From Paracoccaceae bacterium (GTDB lineage Bacteria > Pseudomonadota > Alphaproteobacteria > Rhodobacterales > Rhodobacteraceae), in assembly GCA_023383015.1 (NCBI GenBank), contig JAHDXW010000001.1:1-64000 (forward strand): 64,000 bases of DNA, read 5' to 3'. The notes under the pieces are model-generated. The model did not search any database. It was not told the DNA's origin and saw only the letters and a list, made by a program, of their open reading frames with translations. This document shows positions 16,055 to 26,326 of the stretch, piece after piece (position 1 is the stretch's first letter; each line of letters starts with the position of its first letter). A program made the translations under genes and the position numbers.

Positions 16055-17383
16055 TCAGGCCAGTGCCGCCTCCATCGCCGCGGCCAGCACCAGAAGCGGT
16101 GCCTCGCCCTTCGGCAGGCCCATCAGCATGATCCCGGTCATCGGCGGGCCGGCCGGCAGCGTCATCGCCGGCACGCCCAGAAGGTTGGCCATGCGGGTGT
16201 TGCGCTGCGTCAGCAGGTTCTCGTGGGCGTAGTGCTCGACGTCCGCGGCGGCGCGGTCCGCGAAGGGCGGCAGGTTCGGTGTCGTCGGCAGGATCACCGC
16301 GTCCGCGCCTGCCACCCGCCCGGCCCAGAGGGCGCGCAGCGCCCGAAGCCGATGCCAGCCGGCGACGTGGTCGACCGCGCTCACCCCCGCGCCGCTGCGG
16401 AACCGGGCGAGGATCGGCGGATACATCAGCTCCGGTCCGGCCTCGATCACCTCGCGCCAGATGCCGTAGGCCTCGGGGGCGACCAGAACCGCAGACAACG
16501 CCAGCGCTTCGGCGACCTCGGACGCGGCAAGCCGCTCCACCCGGGCGCCGGCCGCCCCAAAGCGCGCGACCGCGGCCTCGAAGGCGGCCGCGGGCTCGGG
16601 GCGCAGGTCGTCAAGCGCCACGGTCTCGAGCACGAGCAGCCTGCGGCCGGCCAGCGACGCCCCGGCAAGGCCGGGGGCCGGGCCGCCGCCCAGCGCCGCG
16701 AGCATCAGTCCCGCGTCCTCCACCGTCCGGGTCAGCACCCCGACGGTGTCGAAGGACGGGGCCAGCGGCAGCGCCCCCTCCAGCGACAGCAGCCCGTGCG
16801 TCGGCTTGAACCCGACCAGCCCGTTCCACACTGCCGGCACGCGTGCCGAGCCTCCGGTGTCCGAGCCGACGGCCGCCGCCGCCAGCCCGAAGGCCACCGA
16901 CAGCGCCCCTCCGGAGGTCGACCCCCCGGGCAGGCGCGCAGGATCGAAGGCGTTGGGCGGCGTCGCCGTCATGGGGTTCAGCCCCAACCCCGAGAAGGCA
17001 AGCTCCGACAGATGCGTCTTGCCCAGGCAGACAAGTCCCTGCGCGGTGGCGTCGGCAAGCACGCGGGCATCGGCTTCCGGCGTCCGCCCGGCCAGCAGCC
17101 GGCTTCCCGCCTCGGTCGCCACCCCCGCGGAATCGAACAGGTCCTTCCAGGACACCGGCACCCCGTCCAGCGGCCCGCGCCGCGCCCCGGCCCGGGCACG
17201 GGCGCGCGCGGCCTCCGCCTCGGCCAGCGCCCGCACCGGGGTGGTGCGGGCATAGATGCGCTCGGCCTCCGGATGGGCCGCGACCGCCGCCAGAGAGGCC
17301 TCGGCCAGCTCGACGGGGTCAAGCGTCCCCGCGGCGATGGCGCGCCCCGTCGCCGCCGCCGACAAACCCTGCCACGCGCCCAT
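16055..17383 (-). CDS. Amidase signature family enzyme
   Basis: A 442-residue amidase (GatA-like fold) from ATG 17383. The catalytic Ser-cisSer-Lys triad is visible: Lys in GVPVSWKDLFD, the glycine/serine stretch PGGSTSGGALSVAFG and the nucleophile in GSDTGGSARVPA. GatB and GatC are not adjacent, and the protein is shorter than typical GatA and lacks its C-terminal features, so it is more likely a free amidase acting on a small amide than the tRNA amidotransferase subunit. Substrate unknown. Confidence 0.88.
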   Translation of the reverse strand: MGAWQGLSAAATGRAIAAGTLDPVELAEASLAAVAAHPEAERIYARTTPVRALAEAEAARARARAGARRGPLDGVPVSWKDLFDSAGVATEAGSRLLAGRTPEADARVLADATAQGLVCLGKTHLSELAFSGLGLNPMTATPPNAFDPARLPGGSTSGGALSVAFGLAAAAVGSDTGGSARVPAVWNGLVGFKPTHGLLSLEGALPLAPSFDTVGVLTRTVEDAGLMLAALGGGPAPGLAGASLAGRRLLVLETVALDDLRPEPAAAFEAAVARFGAAGARVERLAASEVAEALALSAVLVAPEAYGIWREVIEAGPELMYPPILARFRSGAGVSAVDHVAGWHRLRALRALWAGRVAGADAVILPTTPNLPPFADRAAADVEHYAHENLLTQRNTRMANLLGVPAMTLPAGPPMTGIMLMGLPKGEAPLLVLAAAMEAALA

Positions 17384-17469
17384 CGTTCGCCTCCTGCCCT
17401 CTCGCGGCGGCAAGCCTAGCGGCGCCGCAGAGCATGGACAATCCCGGGAGGGCGCGCATATCTGCGGCC

Positions 17470-18702
17470 ATGACCGATGCCAGCCACGACGTCCTGATCT
17501 GCGGCGGCGGCCTCGCCGGCGGCAGCCTCGCGCTCGCCCTCGCCGGGTCCGGGCTGAGGGTGGCGCTGGTCGACGCGCTGCCGCTCGCGGTACGGGCCGA
17601 TGCCGCCTTCGACGGCCGCGCCTACGCCCTCGCCCACGCCTCGGTGCGGATGCTGCGGGCGCTGGGCGTCTGGCAGCAGGTGGCGGCCCTCAGCCAGCCG
17701 ATCCTCGGCGTGCGGGCCGTCGACGGGCGCGTCGGCGCGCCGCCCTCGCCGCTGGCCCTGTCGCTCGGCGACGAACTCGAGGAAGGCGCTCTCGGCGCCA
17801 TGGTCGAGGACCGCGTGCTTCGACCCGCGCTGATGGCCGCCCTCGCTGCAGCGCCCCGCGTCACCCAGTTCGCCGGCGCGCGGGTCATCGCCCAGGAGAC
17901 CGGCCCCGGTGAGGCCGCCGTCACGCTCGACACCGGCGCCCGCCTCGCCGCGCCGCTCCTCGTCGGTGCCGACGGGCGGCGCAGCGGCACGGCGGCCCGC
18001 GCCGGCCTGCGCCGCACCGTCACCGCCTACGGCCAGACCGCAATCGTCTGCGCGATCACCCATGACTGCCCGCATGGCGGCATCGCCTTGCAGCGATTTC
18101 TTCCCGCCGGCCCGCTCGCCATCCTGCCGCTTCCCGGCAACCACGCCTCGATCGTCTGGAGCGAGGCCGAAGCCCAGGCCGCCGCACTGCTCGCCCTGCC
18201 CGCCGAGGACTTCCTCGCCGCCCTCGCCCCGCGCCTCGGCCACGGGCTGGGGCGGGTGGCGATGGCCGGGGCGCGCTGGTCCTACCCGCTCGAGCTGTCG
18301 CTGGCCGAGTCCATGGTCGCCCCGCGTCTGGCGCTGGTGGGCGAAGCCGCCCACGCCGTCCACCCCGTTGCCGGCCAGGGGCTCAACCTCGGCCTGCGCG
18401 ACGTCGCGGCTCTGGCCGCGGTCCTGGCCGAGGCGCGCTCCCGCGGCGAGGATCCGGGCGGCGCGCAGGTGCTGGCACGCTACGCCCGCTGGCGCGGCTT
18501 CGACACTGCCGCGATGGCCGCCGCGACCGACCTCTTCACCCGCGTCTTCTCCAACGACCTGCCCGGGCTGCGCGGCCTGCGCCGGCTGGGGATGGCGGCG
18601 GTCACCGCCGTCGGCCCCCTCCGCCGTGCCCTCGCGCGCGAAGCCGCCGGGCTGGCCGGCGACCTGCCGCCGCTGATGCGTGGCGAGGCCCCGGGCGGCT
18701 GA
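17470..18702 (+). CDS. UbiH/UbiF/Coq6-family FAD monooxygenase
   Basis: A 410-residue FAD-dependent aromatic hydroxylase starting at ATG 17470; longer in-frame starts overlap the divergent amidase. It has the dinucleotide motif VLICGGGLAGGSLALALAG, the DG motif LLVGADGRRSGTA and the C-terminal GEAAHAVHPVAGQGLNLGLRD typical of ubiquinone ring hydroxylases. It likely acts in ubiquinone synthesis; ubiquinone is the QA/QB electron acceptor of purple reaction centres. Which ring position it hydroxylates cannot be read from sequence. Confidence 0.9.
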   Translation: MTDASHDVLICGGGLAGGSLALALAGSGLRVALVDALPLAVRADAAFDGRAYALAHASVRMLRALGVWQQVAALSQPILGVRAVDGRVGAPPSPLALSLGDELEEGALGAMVEDRVLRPALMAALAAAPRVTQFAGARVIAQETGPGEAAVTLDTGARLAAPLLVGADGRRSGTAARAGLRRTVTAYGQTAIVCAITHDCPHGGIALQRFLPAGPLAILPLPGNHASIVWSEAEAQAAALLALPAEDFLAALAPRLGHGLGRVAMAGARWSYPLELSLAESMVAPRLALVGEAAHAVHPVAGQGLNLGLRDVAALAAVLAEARSRGEDPGGAQVLARYARWRGFDTAAMAAATDLFTRVFSNDLPGLRGLRRLGMAAVTAVGPLRRALAREAAGLAGDLPPLMRGEAPGG

Positions 18703-18734
18703 GCCCCGGCCGCGGCGCGCCCCGGCCGGCCGCC

Positions 18735-20021
18735 CTACCGCAGCAGGATCGCGCGGAAGTCGTTGACGTTGGTGCCGGTGGGCCCGGGCACGAACAGGTC
18801 GCCCAGTGCATCGAAGGCGGCCCAGGAATCGTTGCCGGCAAGCAGCGCCGCGGGGTCCAGCCCGCACGCGCGCAGCCGCCGGACGGTGTCGCCGTCGGCG
18901 AAGGCGCCGCCGTTGGCCTCGCTGCCGTCGATGCCGTCGGTGTCGGCGGCCAGCGCGGCGAAGGGCAGGCCCGCGGCCGCGATCGCCAGCGCCAGGGCAA
19001 ACTCGCCGTTGCGGCCGCCGCGGCCGCCGCCGCGCAGTGTCACCGTCGTCTCGCCCCCCGACAGAATCGCCACCGGCCGCGCGAAGGGGCGGTTGCGCAG
19101 CACCACCTCGCGCAGGATGGCGGCATGCACCCGCGCCACCTCGCGCGATTCCCCCTCGACTGCGTCCGACAGGATCGCCGGGGCCAGGCCGGCCGCCTGT
19201 GCCGCCGCCGCCGCCGCCTCCAGCGAGCGTGCCGCCGAGGCGATCACGCGCACCTCCGCCCCGGCGAAGGCGGGGTCGGCTGGGTCGGGCGCCGGGGCGC
19301 CGCCGGCGGCAAGGAAGCGCACCACCGCCGCCGGCAGGGCCACGCCCCAGGCGGCGGCAAGCGCCAGTGCCCCGGCCGGGGTTCCCGGGGCGGGCACGGT
19401 CGGGCCCGAGGCGACCTCGGCGGGGTCGTCGCCGGGCACGTCCGACACGACCAGGGTGACAATCCGCGCCGGCCGCGCCGCCAGCGCAAGCCGGCCGCCC
19501 TTGATCGCGCTCACCTGCCGGCGGATCGCGTTCATCACCCCGATCGGCGCGCCCGAGGCCAGCAGCGCCCGGTTCAGCGCCTGCTCGTCGGCCAGCGTCA
19601 GCCCGGTTGGCGGCGCGGGCAGCAAAGCCGAGCCGCCGCCGCAGACCAGCGCCACCACCAGATCGTCGGGCCCCAGCCCGCGCACCGCCGCAAGCAGCGC
19701 GGCGCTGGCCGCCAGCCCGGCCGCGTCGGGCACCGGATGGGCCGCCTCCAGCACCCGGATGCGCGTGGTCGGGCAGCCATAGCCGTAGCGGGTGACGACC
19801 ACCCCCTCGACCGGCCCCTCCCACAGCCGCTCGAAGGCCGCGGCCAGCTGTGCCGCCCCCTTGCCGGCCCCGACCACGACCGTCCTTCCGGCCGGCCGCG
19901 CCGGCAGGTGCGGTGCCAGCGCCGCGGCAGGGTCGGCCGCGCGCACCGCCGCATCGAACAGGCGGCAGAGAAGGGCGCGGTCCTCCCGCCGCATCCCCCC
20001 GGCGGTGGCCTCGGCGTCCAT
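18735..20021 (-). CDS. Glycerate 2-kinase (MOFRL/DUF4147 family)
   Basis: A 428-residue GckA/TtuD-type glycerate kinase phosphorylating D-glycerate to 2-phosphoglycerate. Start ATG 20021 follows GGGAGGGG. Family features are [17 protein letters not shown], an [10 protein letters not shown] segment, [55 protein letters not shown] and the C-terminal MOFRL half ([28 protein letters not shown]). It is convergent with the UbiH-type gene. In phototrophs this enzyme can serve photorespiration or the serine cycle; no companion gene is adjacent here. Confidence 0.93.
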   Translation of the reverse strand: MDAEATAGGMRREDRALLCRLFDAAVRAADPAAALAPHLPARPAGRTVVVGAGKGAAQLAAAFERLWEGPVEGVVVTRYGYGCPTTRIRVLEAAHPVPDAAGLAASAALLAAVRGLGPDDLVVALVCGGGSALLPAPPTGLTLADEQALNRALLASGAPIGVMNAIRRQVSAIKGGRLALAARPARIVTLVVSDVPGDDPAEVASGPTVPAPGTPAGALALAAAWGVALPAAVVRFLAAGGAPAPDPADPAFAGAEVRVIASAARSLEAAAAAAQAAGLAPAILSDAVEGESREVARVHAAILREVVLRNRPFARPVAILSGGETTVTLRGGGRGGRNGEFALALAIAAAGLPFAALAADTDGIDGSEANGGAFADGDTVRRLRACGLDPAALLAGNDSWAAFDALGDLFVPGPTGTNVNDFRAILLR

Positions 20022-20162
20022 CGACGGTTCCCCTCCCTGCAGCGGCCGCCGCACCCTGCCCGCGGGCCGCGCGCTTGACAAGGCCGCCCCGCCGCGGGAT
20101 GACGGCCGCCGACCCGCAACCGGGCGTTCCGTAGGCGCCAGACCGACGAGGAGAGCCGTGCC

Positions 20163-22115
20163 ATGGCCGACATCACCCTGACCTTTCCCGATGGCGCGGC
20201 GCGCAGCTTCCCTGCGGGCATCACCCCGGCCGAAATCGCCGAGTCGATCTCAAGGTCGCTCGCCCGTCGGGCGATATCGGCGCGTATCGACGGCGCCCAC
20301 TGGGATCTCCAGTGGCCGATCACCGCCGACGCCCGCATCGCCATCAACACCATGGACGACGAGGGCCCGGCGCTGGAGCTGATCCGCCACGACCTCGCCC
20401 ACATCATGGCCCGTGCCGTGCAGGACCTCTGGCCGGATGTGAAGGTCACCATCGGCCCGGTCATCAAGGACGGCTGGTACTACGACTTCGACCGCGAGGC
20501 GCCATTCACCCCCGACGACCTCGGCGCGATCGAGAAGCGCATGCGCGAGATCATCGCCGCCCGCGACCCCGTGCGCACCGAACTCTGGGACCGCGACCGC
20601 GCCATCGCCCACTACCGCGCGGCCGGCGAGCCCTTCAAGGTCGAGCTGGTCGAGGCGATCCCCGCGGGCGAGCCGATCCGCATGTACTGGCACGGCCACT
20701 GGCAGGATCTCTGCCGCGGCCCGCATCTCCAGAACACCGGCCAGGTGCCGCCCGACGCCTTCCGGCTGATGAGCGTTGCCGGCGCCTACTGGCGTGGCGA
20801 TTCCCGCAACCGCCAGCTCCAGCGCATCTACGGCGTCGCCTTCCGCAGCCGCGAGGGGCTGAAGGCGCATCTGACCATGCTCGAGGAGGCGGCGCGGCGC
20901 GACCACCGCCGACTCGGCCGCGAGATGCAGCTGTTCCACTTCCAGGAAGAGGCGCCGGGGATGGTGTTCTGGCACCCCAACGGCTGGACCGTCTACCGAG
21001 CGCTCGAGGACTACATGCGCCGCCGCCTTCGCGCCGCCGGCTACCGCGAGATCCGCACCCCCCAGGTCGTCGACCGCAAGCTGTGGGAGGCTTCCGGCCA
21101 CTGGGCGAACTACCGCGAGAACATGTTCATTACCGAGATCGACGAGGAGCATGCCAGCGAGAAGCGGGTCAACGCGCTCAAGCCGATGAACTGCCCCTGC
21201 CATGTGCAGGTGTTCAACCAGGGGATGAAAAGCTACCGCGACCTCCCGCTCAGGCTGGCCGAGTTCGGCGCCTGCCACCGCTACGAGGCGCACGGCGCCC
21301 TGCACGGGCTGATGCGGGTGCGCGGCTTCACCCAGGACGACGCCCACATCTTCTGCACCGAGGGCCAGATCGAGGCCGAGTGCGCGGGCTTCATCGGGCT
21401 CCTGTCGTCGATCTACCGCGACCTCGGCTTCGCTCGCTTCGACATCAAGCTGTCGACCCGGCCCGAGGTCCGCGCCGGCTCCGACGAGACCTGGGACCGC
21501 GCCGAGGCCGCGCTCGAAAGCGCGATCCGCAACATCACCAACGCCTATGTCGTCGATCCCGGCGAGGGCGCCTTCTACGGCCCCAAGCTCGACTTCAAGC
21601 TGACCGATGCCATCGGCCGCGAGTGGCAGTGCGGCACCTTCCAGTGTGACTTCGTGCTGCCCGAACGGCTGGGCGCCGAATACATCGGCCCCGACGGCGC
21701 CCGCCACCGGCCGGTGATGCTGCACCGGGCGATCCTCGGCAGCTTCGAGCGCTTCATCGGCATCCTGATCGAGAACTACGCCGGCCGGCTGCCGTTCTGG
21801 CTTGCCCCGGTGCAGGCGGTGGTGGCGCCGATCGTCTCTGAGGCCGACGACCATGCCCGCGCCGTGACCGCGGCGCTTGTCGCCGCCGGGGTCCGGGCCG
21901 AGGCCGACCTCAGGAACGAGAAGATCGGCTACAAGGTCCGCGAGCATTCGCTGGCCAAGGTGCCTGTCATCCTTGCCGTCGGCCGGCAGGAGGTCGAGGC
22001 CGGCACCGTCGCGCTTCGCCGCCTCGGCGAGGACGGAACCGAGTCGCTGACCGTCGCCGCCGCCGTCGCGCGACTGGCCGCCGAGGCGGTGCCGCCCGAC
22101 CTGCGCGCCGGCTGA
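20163..22115 (+). CDS. thrS: Threonine-tRNA ligase
   Basis: The 650-residue class II synthetase has the full domain set: TGS (residues 1-60, [16 protein letters not shown]), the editing domain with [12 protein letters not shown] (zinc/metal HxxxH), the SAD linker, the catalytic core with [13 protein letters not shown] (zinc Cys) and [15 protein letters not shown] (motif 2), and the anticodon-binding domain ([23 protein letters not shown]). GAGGAGAG precedes the ATG. No recognisable leader structure was found in the 141 bp upstream. Confidence 0.97.
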   Translation: MADITLTFPDGAARSFPAGITPAEIAESISRSLARRAISARIDGAHWDLQWPITADARIAINTMDDEGPALELIRHDLAHIMARAVQDLWPDVKVTIGPVIKDGWYYDFDREAPFTPDDLGAIEKRMREIIAARDPVRTELWDRDRAIAHYRAAGEPFKVELVEAIPAGEPIRMYWHGHWQDLCRGPHLQNTGQVPPDAFRLMSVAGAYWRGDSRNRQLQRIYGVAFRSREGLKAHLTMLEEAARRDHRRLGREMQLFHFQEEAPGMVFWHPNGWTVYRALEDYMRRRLRAAGYREIRTPQVVDRKLWEASGHWANYRENMFITEIDEEHASEKRVNALKPMNCPCHVQVFNQGMKSYRDLPLRLAEFGACHRYEAHGALHGLMRVRGFTQDDAHIFCTEGQIEAECAGFIGLLSSIYRDLGFARFDIKLSTRPEVRAGSDETWDRAEAALESAIRNITNAYVVDPGEGAFYGPKLDFKLTDAIGREWQCGTFQCDFVLPERLGAEYIGPDGARHRPVMLHRAILGSFERFIGILIENYAGRLPFWLAPVQAVVAPIVSEADDHARAVTAALVAAGVRAEADLRNEKIGYKVREHSLAKVPVILAVGRQEVEAGTVALRRLGEDGTESLTVAAAVARLAAEAVPPDLRAG

Positions 22116-22146
22116 CCATGCGCAGGCCGCGGTCGCGGGCGGCGCG

Positions 22147-22503
22147 TCAGTGCGGGTCCGGGCGCCGGGCGAGCAGCGCCAGCAGCCCGCCCAGGCCGCA
22201 CATCGCGATCGGGAACATCGTGAAGACACCGAAGCCGAAGGCATGGTACATGCCCGCCGCCGAGACCAGAAGCAGTACCCCGCCGGCAAGGTTGGCCGAC
22301 CGCGCCATCGCCCCGCCGGCGATCGCCAGCACCGGGGCAAGCAGGCTCACCAGCCGGATCAGCGCGGGGTCGTCCACCGTGATGCCCACCTCGGCCAGTT
22401 CCTCGTAGCGGGCCACGAGCTCGGTATAGCCGTAGCTGAAGAAGCCCACCAGCATGCCCCAGAGCCCGCCGATCACACCCAGCATCAGGGCCGCGTTGCG
22501 CAT
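22147..22503 (-). CDS. Small four-helix membrane protein, unknown function
   Basis: A 118-residue hydrophobic protein from ATG 22503, with four predicted helices (about residues 5-25, 48-66, 69-88 and 92-112) and a short acidic loop (RYEELAEVGITVDDPAL) between the first two. The pattern is similar to DUF4064-like proteins. It is convergent with thrS, and its start is 241 bp from that of the divergent cold-shock gene. Confidence 0.7.
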   Translation of the reverse strand: MRNAALMLGVIGGLWGMLVGFFSYGYTELVARYEELAEVGITVDDPALIRLVSLLAPVLAIAGGAMARSANLAGGVLLLVSAAGMYHAFGFGVFTMFPIAMCGLGGLLALLARRPDPH

Positions 22504-22744
22504 CCGTCCCTCTCCCCGGTCACCGGCCAAGCCATAGCCGCCCCCCGCCCGCGCCGGAAGGGCCCGGGCACCGGCGAGGCGGGCTTGTCCGTTGCTTTTT
22601 TCGCGCGTTCGGGCATTCTCGGGCGTGTGGGATCAGACTTTCCGCGACCGCCTCCTGATTCAGGCTGCCGGACCACCGGAAGACCTGGCCGCATGTCCCG
22701 GGCGCTTGGTGCCCCGGGGAACTGTTGGAGATGGGAGAGGCGGC

Positions 22745-22951
22745 ATGCCTACCGGCACCGTTAAGTGGTTCAATGCAACGAAGGGGTATGGCTTCATCGC
22801 GCCGGACGGCGGCGGCAAGGACGTGTTCGTCCACATCTCGGCCGTGGAACGGGCCGGGCTGACCGGGCTGAACGACAACCAGAAGGTCAGCTTCGAACTC
22901 CAGTCGGGGCGCGACGGGCGCTCGTCGGCCACCGACCTCAGGCTTCTCTGA
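22745..22951 (+). CDS. Cold-shock protein (CspA family)
   Basis: A 68-residue single OB-fold nucleic-acid-binding protein: MPTGTVKWFNATKGYGFIAP (RNP1 KGYGFI) and KDVFVHISAVERAG (RNP2 VFVHIS). GGAGAGG sits before the ATG at 22745. The upstream 241 bp up to the divergent membrane gene includes a T-run and GC-rich inverted segments that could belong to the long 5' leader common in csp mRNAs, but nothing decisive is visible. It lies between thrS and dxs. Confidence 0.96.
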   Translation: MPTGTVKWFNATKGYGFIAPDGGGKDVFVHISAVERAGLTGLNDNQKVSFELQSGRDGRSSATDLRLL

Positions 22952-22977
22952 CGGATCGGGCCGTCAGGCCCGCCATG

Positions 22978-23001
22978 CCCCGCGGCCGCCGGGCCGCGGG
23001 G
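22978..23001. terminator. Strong GC hairpin between csp and dxs 3' ends
   Basis: CCCCGCGGCC and a matching GGCCGCGGGG fold across a short loop in the 75-bp convergent gap. It lacks a clear T-run on either strand, so it is a candidate transcript end rather than a textbook intrinsic terminator. Confidence 0.45.
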
Positions 23002-23026
23002 TTCGGCATTCCGCCCCCCCCGGCGC

Positions 23027-24946
23027 TCAGGCCCGCAGCGCCCCGAACCGCGGAACTGCCACACCCAGCGCCGCCAGCGCCGTCGCCGCGATGTCGGCGG
23101 GCGCAAGGCCGGCCGCACGATACATGGCCTCAGGGCTCGCCTGGTCGATGAAGCGGTCGGGAAGCGTCATCGTGCGGATGCGCAGACCTGCATCCAGCCT
23201 CCCGCTGCGCGCCAGCCAGTGCAGCACCTGCGCGCCGAAGCCGCCCTCCGCCCCCTGCTCCACCGTCACCAGCGCGGCATGATCGCGCGCGAGGCGGTCA
23301 ATGAGACCGGTGTCCAGCGGCCTGGCGAAACGGGCGTCGGCCACGGTGGCCGACACCCCGCGCACCGCCAGCCCCTCGGCGGCCGCGAGGCAGGCGGCCA
23401 GGTGCGCCCCGTAGGACAGGATCGCCACCCCCGTGCCCTCGCGCACCACCCGGCCGCGGCCGATCTCCAGCGGCTGGCCGCGGGCGGGAAGCTCGGCCCC
23501 CGTCCCCTCGCCGCGCGGGTAGCGGAAGGCGATCGGCCCCTCGTCCCAGGCCGCCGCGGTCGCCACCATGTGGACAAGCTCGGCCTCGTCGGCGGCGGCC
23601 ATCACGACAAAGCCGGGCAGGTTGGCCAGGAAGGCGATGTCGAAGGCACCCGCATGGGTGGCCCCGTCGGCACCCACCAGCCCGGCGCGGTCGATGGCGA
23701 AGCGCACCGGCAGGCCCTGAAGCGCCACATCATGCACCAGTTGGTCGTAGCCGCGCTGCAGGAAGGTCGAGTAGATGGCGCAGAACGGCCGCATCCCCCC
23801 CGCCGCCAGCCCGGCGGCGAAGGTCACCGCATGCTGCTCGGCGATGCCGACGTCGAACACCCGCCGCGGAAAGCGCCGCTGCATCAGGTTGAGCCCCGTG
23901 CCCTCGGGCATCGCCGCGGTCACCGCAACGATCCGGGGGTCGACCTCGGCCTGCCGCGTCAGCGCCTCGCCGAAGACCCTCGTGTAGGCCGGGGCCGACG
24001 CCGCCGCCTTTGCCTGCGCACCCGAGGTGACATCGAATCGCGCCACCCCGTGGTACTTGTCGGCCGAGGTCTCGGCCGGCCTGTAACCCTTGCCCTTGAC
24101 CGTCACGGCGTGGATCAGGATCGGCCCGTCGGCGCGCGCGCGGACGGCGCGCAGCACGCCGAGGAGCTGGCCCATGTCATGGCCGTCGATCGGCCCGACG
24201 TAGGAGAAGCCCAGTTCCTCGAACAGCGTGCCGCCCCCCGGGACGCCCGTCACCAGCTGCCGGGCGCGGCGGGCGCCCTCGCGCAGCGGCCCCGGCAGGG
24301 CCCGCTCGAAGCCTTCGGCCATCTCGCGGAATGCCGCGAAGGGCGTGTCGGCCCACAGCCGGGCAAGGTAGCGCGACATCGCCCCGACCGGCGGGGCGAT
24401 CGACATGTCGTTGTCGTTCAGGATCACGAACAGCCGCCGCCCCTCGTGGCCGGCGTTGTTCAGCGCCTCATACGCCATGCCGGCCGACATCGCCCCGTCG
24501 CCGATCACCGCGATGGCGTCGCCGACCGGCCGGCCCAGGCCGCGGGCCACCGCAAAGCCCAGCGCCGCCGAGACCGAGGTCGAGGAATGGGCCGCGCCGA
24601 AGGGGTCGTATTCGCTCTCGCTGCGCCGGGTGAAGCCCGACAGCCCGCCCTCCTGGCGCAGGCTGCGGATGCGCGGGCGCCGGCCGGTGAGGATTTTGTG
24701 GGGATAGCACTGGTGGCCGACGTCCCAGACAAGCCGGTCGAAGGGGGTGTTGAAGACGGCATGGATGGCCACCGTCAGCTCCACCACGCCCAGCGACGAG
24801 CCGAGGTGGCCGCCGGTCTCCGAGACCGCGGCGATCGTCTCGGCGCGCAGCTCCTCGGCCAGCCGCACGAGCTCGTTGTCCGGCAGGGCACGCAGGTCGG
24901 CAGGGCAGGCGACGCGGTCAAGTGTGGGCGTCTGCGGGCGGGTCAT
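23027..24946 (-). CDS. dxs: 1-deoxy-D-xylulose-5-phosphate synthase
   Basis: Dxs condenses pyruvate and glyceraldehyde-3-phosphate, the first step of the MEP isoprenoid pathway that feeds carotenoids, the bacteriochlorophyll tail and quinones. The 639-residue protein shows [13 protein letters not shown], the thiamine-diphosphate motif [18 protein letters not shown], and [18 protein letters not shown] in the pyrimidine domain. GGAGGAT precedes ATG 24946. A dxs copy directly downstream of puf is a feature of Rhodobacter photosynthesis clusters, so this copy is probably the photosynthesis-linked one; part of its expression may come by read-through of the puf terminator. Confidence 0.97.
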   Translation of the reverse strand: MTRPQTPTLDRVACPADLRALPDNELVRLAEELRAETIAAVSETGGHLGSSLGVVELTVAIHAVFNTPFDRLVWDVGHQCYPHKILTGRRPRIRSLRQEGGLSGFTRRSESEYDPFGAAHSSTSVSAALGFAVARGLGRPVGDAIAVIGDGAMSAGMAYEALNNAGHEGRRLFVILNDNDMSIAPPVGAMSRYLARLWADTPFAAFREMAEGFERALPGPLREGARRARQLVTGVPGGGTLFEELGFSYVGPIDGHDMGQLLGVLRAVRARADGPILIHAVTVKGKGYRPAETSADKYHGVARFDVTSGAQAKAAASAPAYTRVFGEALTRQAEVDPRIVAVTAAMPEGTGLNLMQRRFPRRVFDVGIAEQHAVTFAAGLAAGGMRPFCAIYSTFLQRGYDQLVHDVALQGLPVRFAIDRAGLVGADGATHAGAFDIAFLANLPGFVVMAAADEAELVHMVATAAAWDEGPIAFRYPRGEGTGAELPARGQPLEIGRGRVVREGTGVAILSYGAHLAACLAAAEGLAVRGVSATVADARFARPLDTGLIDRLARDHAALVTVEQGAEGGFGAQVLHWLARSGRLDAGLRIRTMTLPDRFIDQASPEAMYRAAGLAPADIAATALAALGVAVPRFGALRA

Positions 24947-24990
24947 CGCGGCATCCTCCGGTCAGGGGCCCCGGCGCGGGCGGTGGCGAG

Positions 24991-25030
24991 AGAAAAGGGC
25001 GCCGTGCACGGGGGCTGCCCGGCACGGCGC
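24991..25030 (-). terminator. Intrinsic terminator downstream of the puf operon
   Basis: On the minus strand, GCGCCGTGC (25030-25022) pairs perfectly with GCACGGCGC (25007-24999) and is followed by CCTTTTCTCT. The position, after pufC and just before dxs, fits the end of the puf mRNA. A second small hairpin (TTCCTGT/ACAGGAA, 25035-25053) lies just upstream. Confidence 0.75.
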
Positions 25031-25116
25031 GAGTTTCCTGTAGCCAACAGGAAGGGAACCGGGGCACGGAGGCCCCGCAATCCGGGCCTGGCTCTCGGCC
25101 CGAACCCCGTGCGGGC

Positions 25117-25141
25117 GGCGGTGGCGCGCATGGCCACCGCC
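25117..25141 (-). other. Hairpin directly after pufC stop codon
   Basis: Perfect 9-bp arms GGCGGTGGC (25117-25125) and GCCACCGCC (25133-25141) with a 7-nt loop, only 5 nt past the pufC stop codon. It has no T-run and may protect the puf mRNA 3' region from exonucleases. Confidence 0.6.
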
Positions 25142-25146
25142 ATCCC

Positions 25147-26325
25147 TCAGTCCTGGGCCGGCTGGCCGGCCGGCGGCTCGGCCGGCGCCTCCTCGGCCGG
25201 CGTTTGGGGTGCAGTCCCCGGTGCCGGCTCGGGGGCGGGCGGCGGCGGGGCCGGCGGCGCGCTCGAGGCGAGCTCGGGCCAGTCCGAGATCATGTCGGCA
25301 CCGCCCATCGGTCGCTGATGGCCCTTGTGGCAGGTGTTGCACGCCGCCTTAGGCCCGTCGCCCAGCGGGCCGAGCCGAGCGGCCGGCAGGTCGGCCGCGA
25401 TCGGCGCCAGCCAGTCGTTGTTCAGTTCCAGCACCATCTGGATTCCCAGCGAGGCGTTGGACCACTGCGCCGTGACCTCGCCCTGCCCGGCATAGAAGGC
25501 CCGGCTGTTGTGGCAGAACACGCAGTTCACGCCCAGCGAGTTGGCGAAGTAGTTCATCAGCGCGAAGGTCCGCTCGGTGTTCTGCCAGGTCGGCAGGTCG
25601 GGCGTGGTCTCGACCCGGGCGGCAAGGTCATGCACGGTGATCTGCGCGCCGTCGACGAGGTATTTCTCCAGCGCGTCCGACGGCAGCGAGGTGTACTGGC
25701 TGGTCAGCGTCACCCGGTTCTGCACCGACGCCCAGCCGGCGGTGGCCTGCGTGACCGGCGGCGTGCCGAACCAGACGCCCGAGGGCACCGGCTCGCCGCG
25801 GTGGCAGGTGAAGCAGTTCACACCCGCATCGGTCCCGTCGTCGGCATAGGCATTGACATGCCCCGACCAGGCCTCGTTGAGCGTCCGGGTCATCTCGATC
25901 ATACGCCGCGCCACGACGGTCTGGTAGGTCTCCTCGCCGTCGAAGAGCGTGGGAATGCCGGTCCACTCCCGCATCGCCGCCACCACCCGCCCGTAGTTCG
26001 CCACGGTGAGGTCGGCGAGCAGCGGCTCGGCATCGGCGATCGCGTCGCGCGCCAGCGGGTCGCCGGGCTGCGGCACCACCGGCGGGGTGCTGGAATAGGC
26101 TGCGGCGGTGGGGTCGGGGCGGGCCGCAGCGGCGGCGAACTCGGGCACCGACATGCCGGTGCCGCGGGGGCCGGTCTGGGTCGAGACGGTGGCGAGCGCC
26201 CCGCCCCAGGTGACCACGATCCAGGCCCCGATCAGCCCCGCGCCGACGACGCCGACGATGATCCCGGGGCCGAAGACGTCGCGCGGGTTGTTCCTGTTCC
26301 AGCTGTCGAACCACTTGGGGAGCAT
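25147..26325 (-). CDS. pufC: Photosynthetic reaction-centre cytochrome c subunit, triheme type
   Basis: PufC is the periplasmic multihaem cytochrome that re-reduces the special pair. The 392-residue protein begins MLPKWFDSWNRNNP with an uncleaved membrane anchor (about residues 18-42) instead of a lipoprotein signal. Only three CxxCH motifs exist: CFTCH (171-175), CVFCH (268-272) and CNTCH (329-333). Aligning DLTVANYGRVVAAMREW and TVVARRMIEMT with tetrahaem PufC shows that the first haem site is replaced by EWTGIPTLFDGEE (about residues 120-132). The axial Met in FALMNYF, Met in RRMIEM and His in SGHV are kept. The C-terminal 50 residues are Pro/Ala/Glu-rich. Start is 1 bp after the pufM stop codon. 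Confidence 0.95.
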   Translation of the reverse strand: MLPKWFDSWNRNNPRDVFGPGIIVGVVGAGLIGAWIVVTWGGALATVSTQTGPRGTGMSVPEFAAAAARPDPTAAAYSSTPPVVPQPGDPLARDAIADAEPLLADLTVANYGRVVAAMREWTGIPTLFDGEETYQTVVARRMIEMTRTLNEAWSGHVNAYADDGTDAGVNCFTCHRGEPVPSGVWFGTPPVTQATAGWASVQNRVTLTSQYTSLPSDALEKYLVDGAQITVHDLAARVETTPDLPTWQNTERTFALMNYFANSLGVNCVFCHNSRAFYAGQGEVTAQWSNASLGIQMVLELNNDWLAPIAADLPAARLGPLGDGPKAACNTCHKGHQRPMGGADMISDWPELASSAPPAPPPPAPEPAPGTAPQTPAEEAPAEPPAGQPAQD

Positions 26326-26326
26326 C

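Noticed and set aside
22531-22744. A separate small gene or riboswitch upstream of the cold-shock gene
   Set aside because: Only short shadow frames and modest inverted segments are visible; no recognised riboswitch or coding signature.
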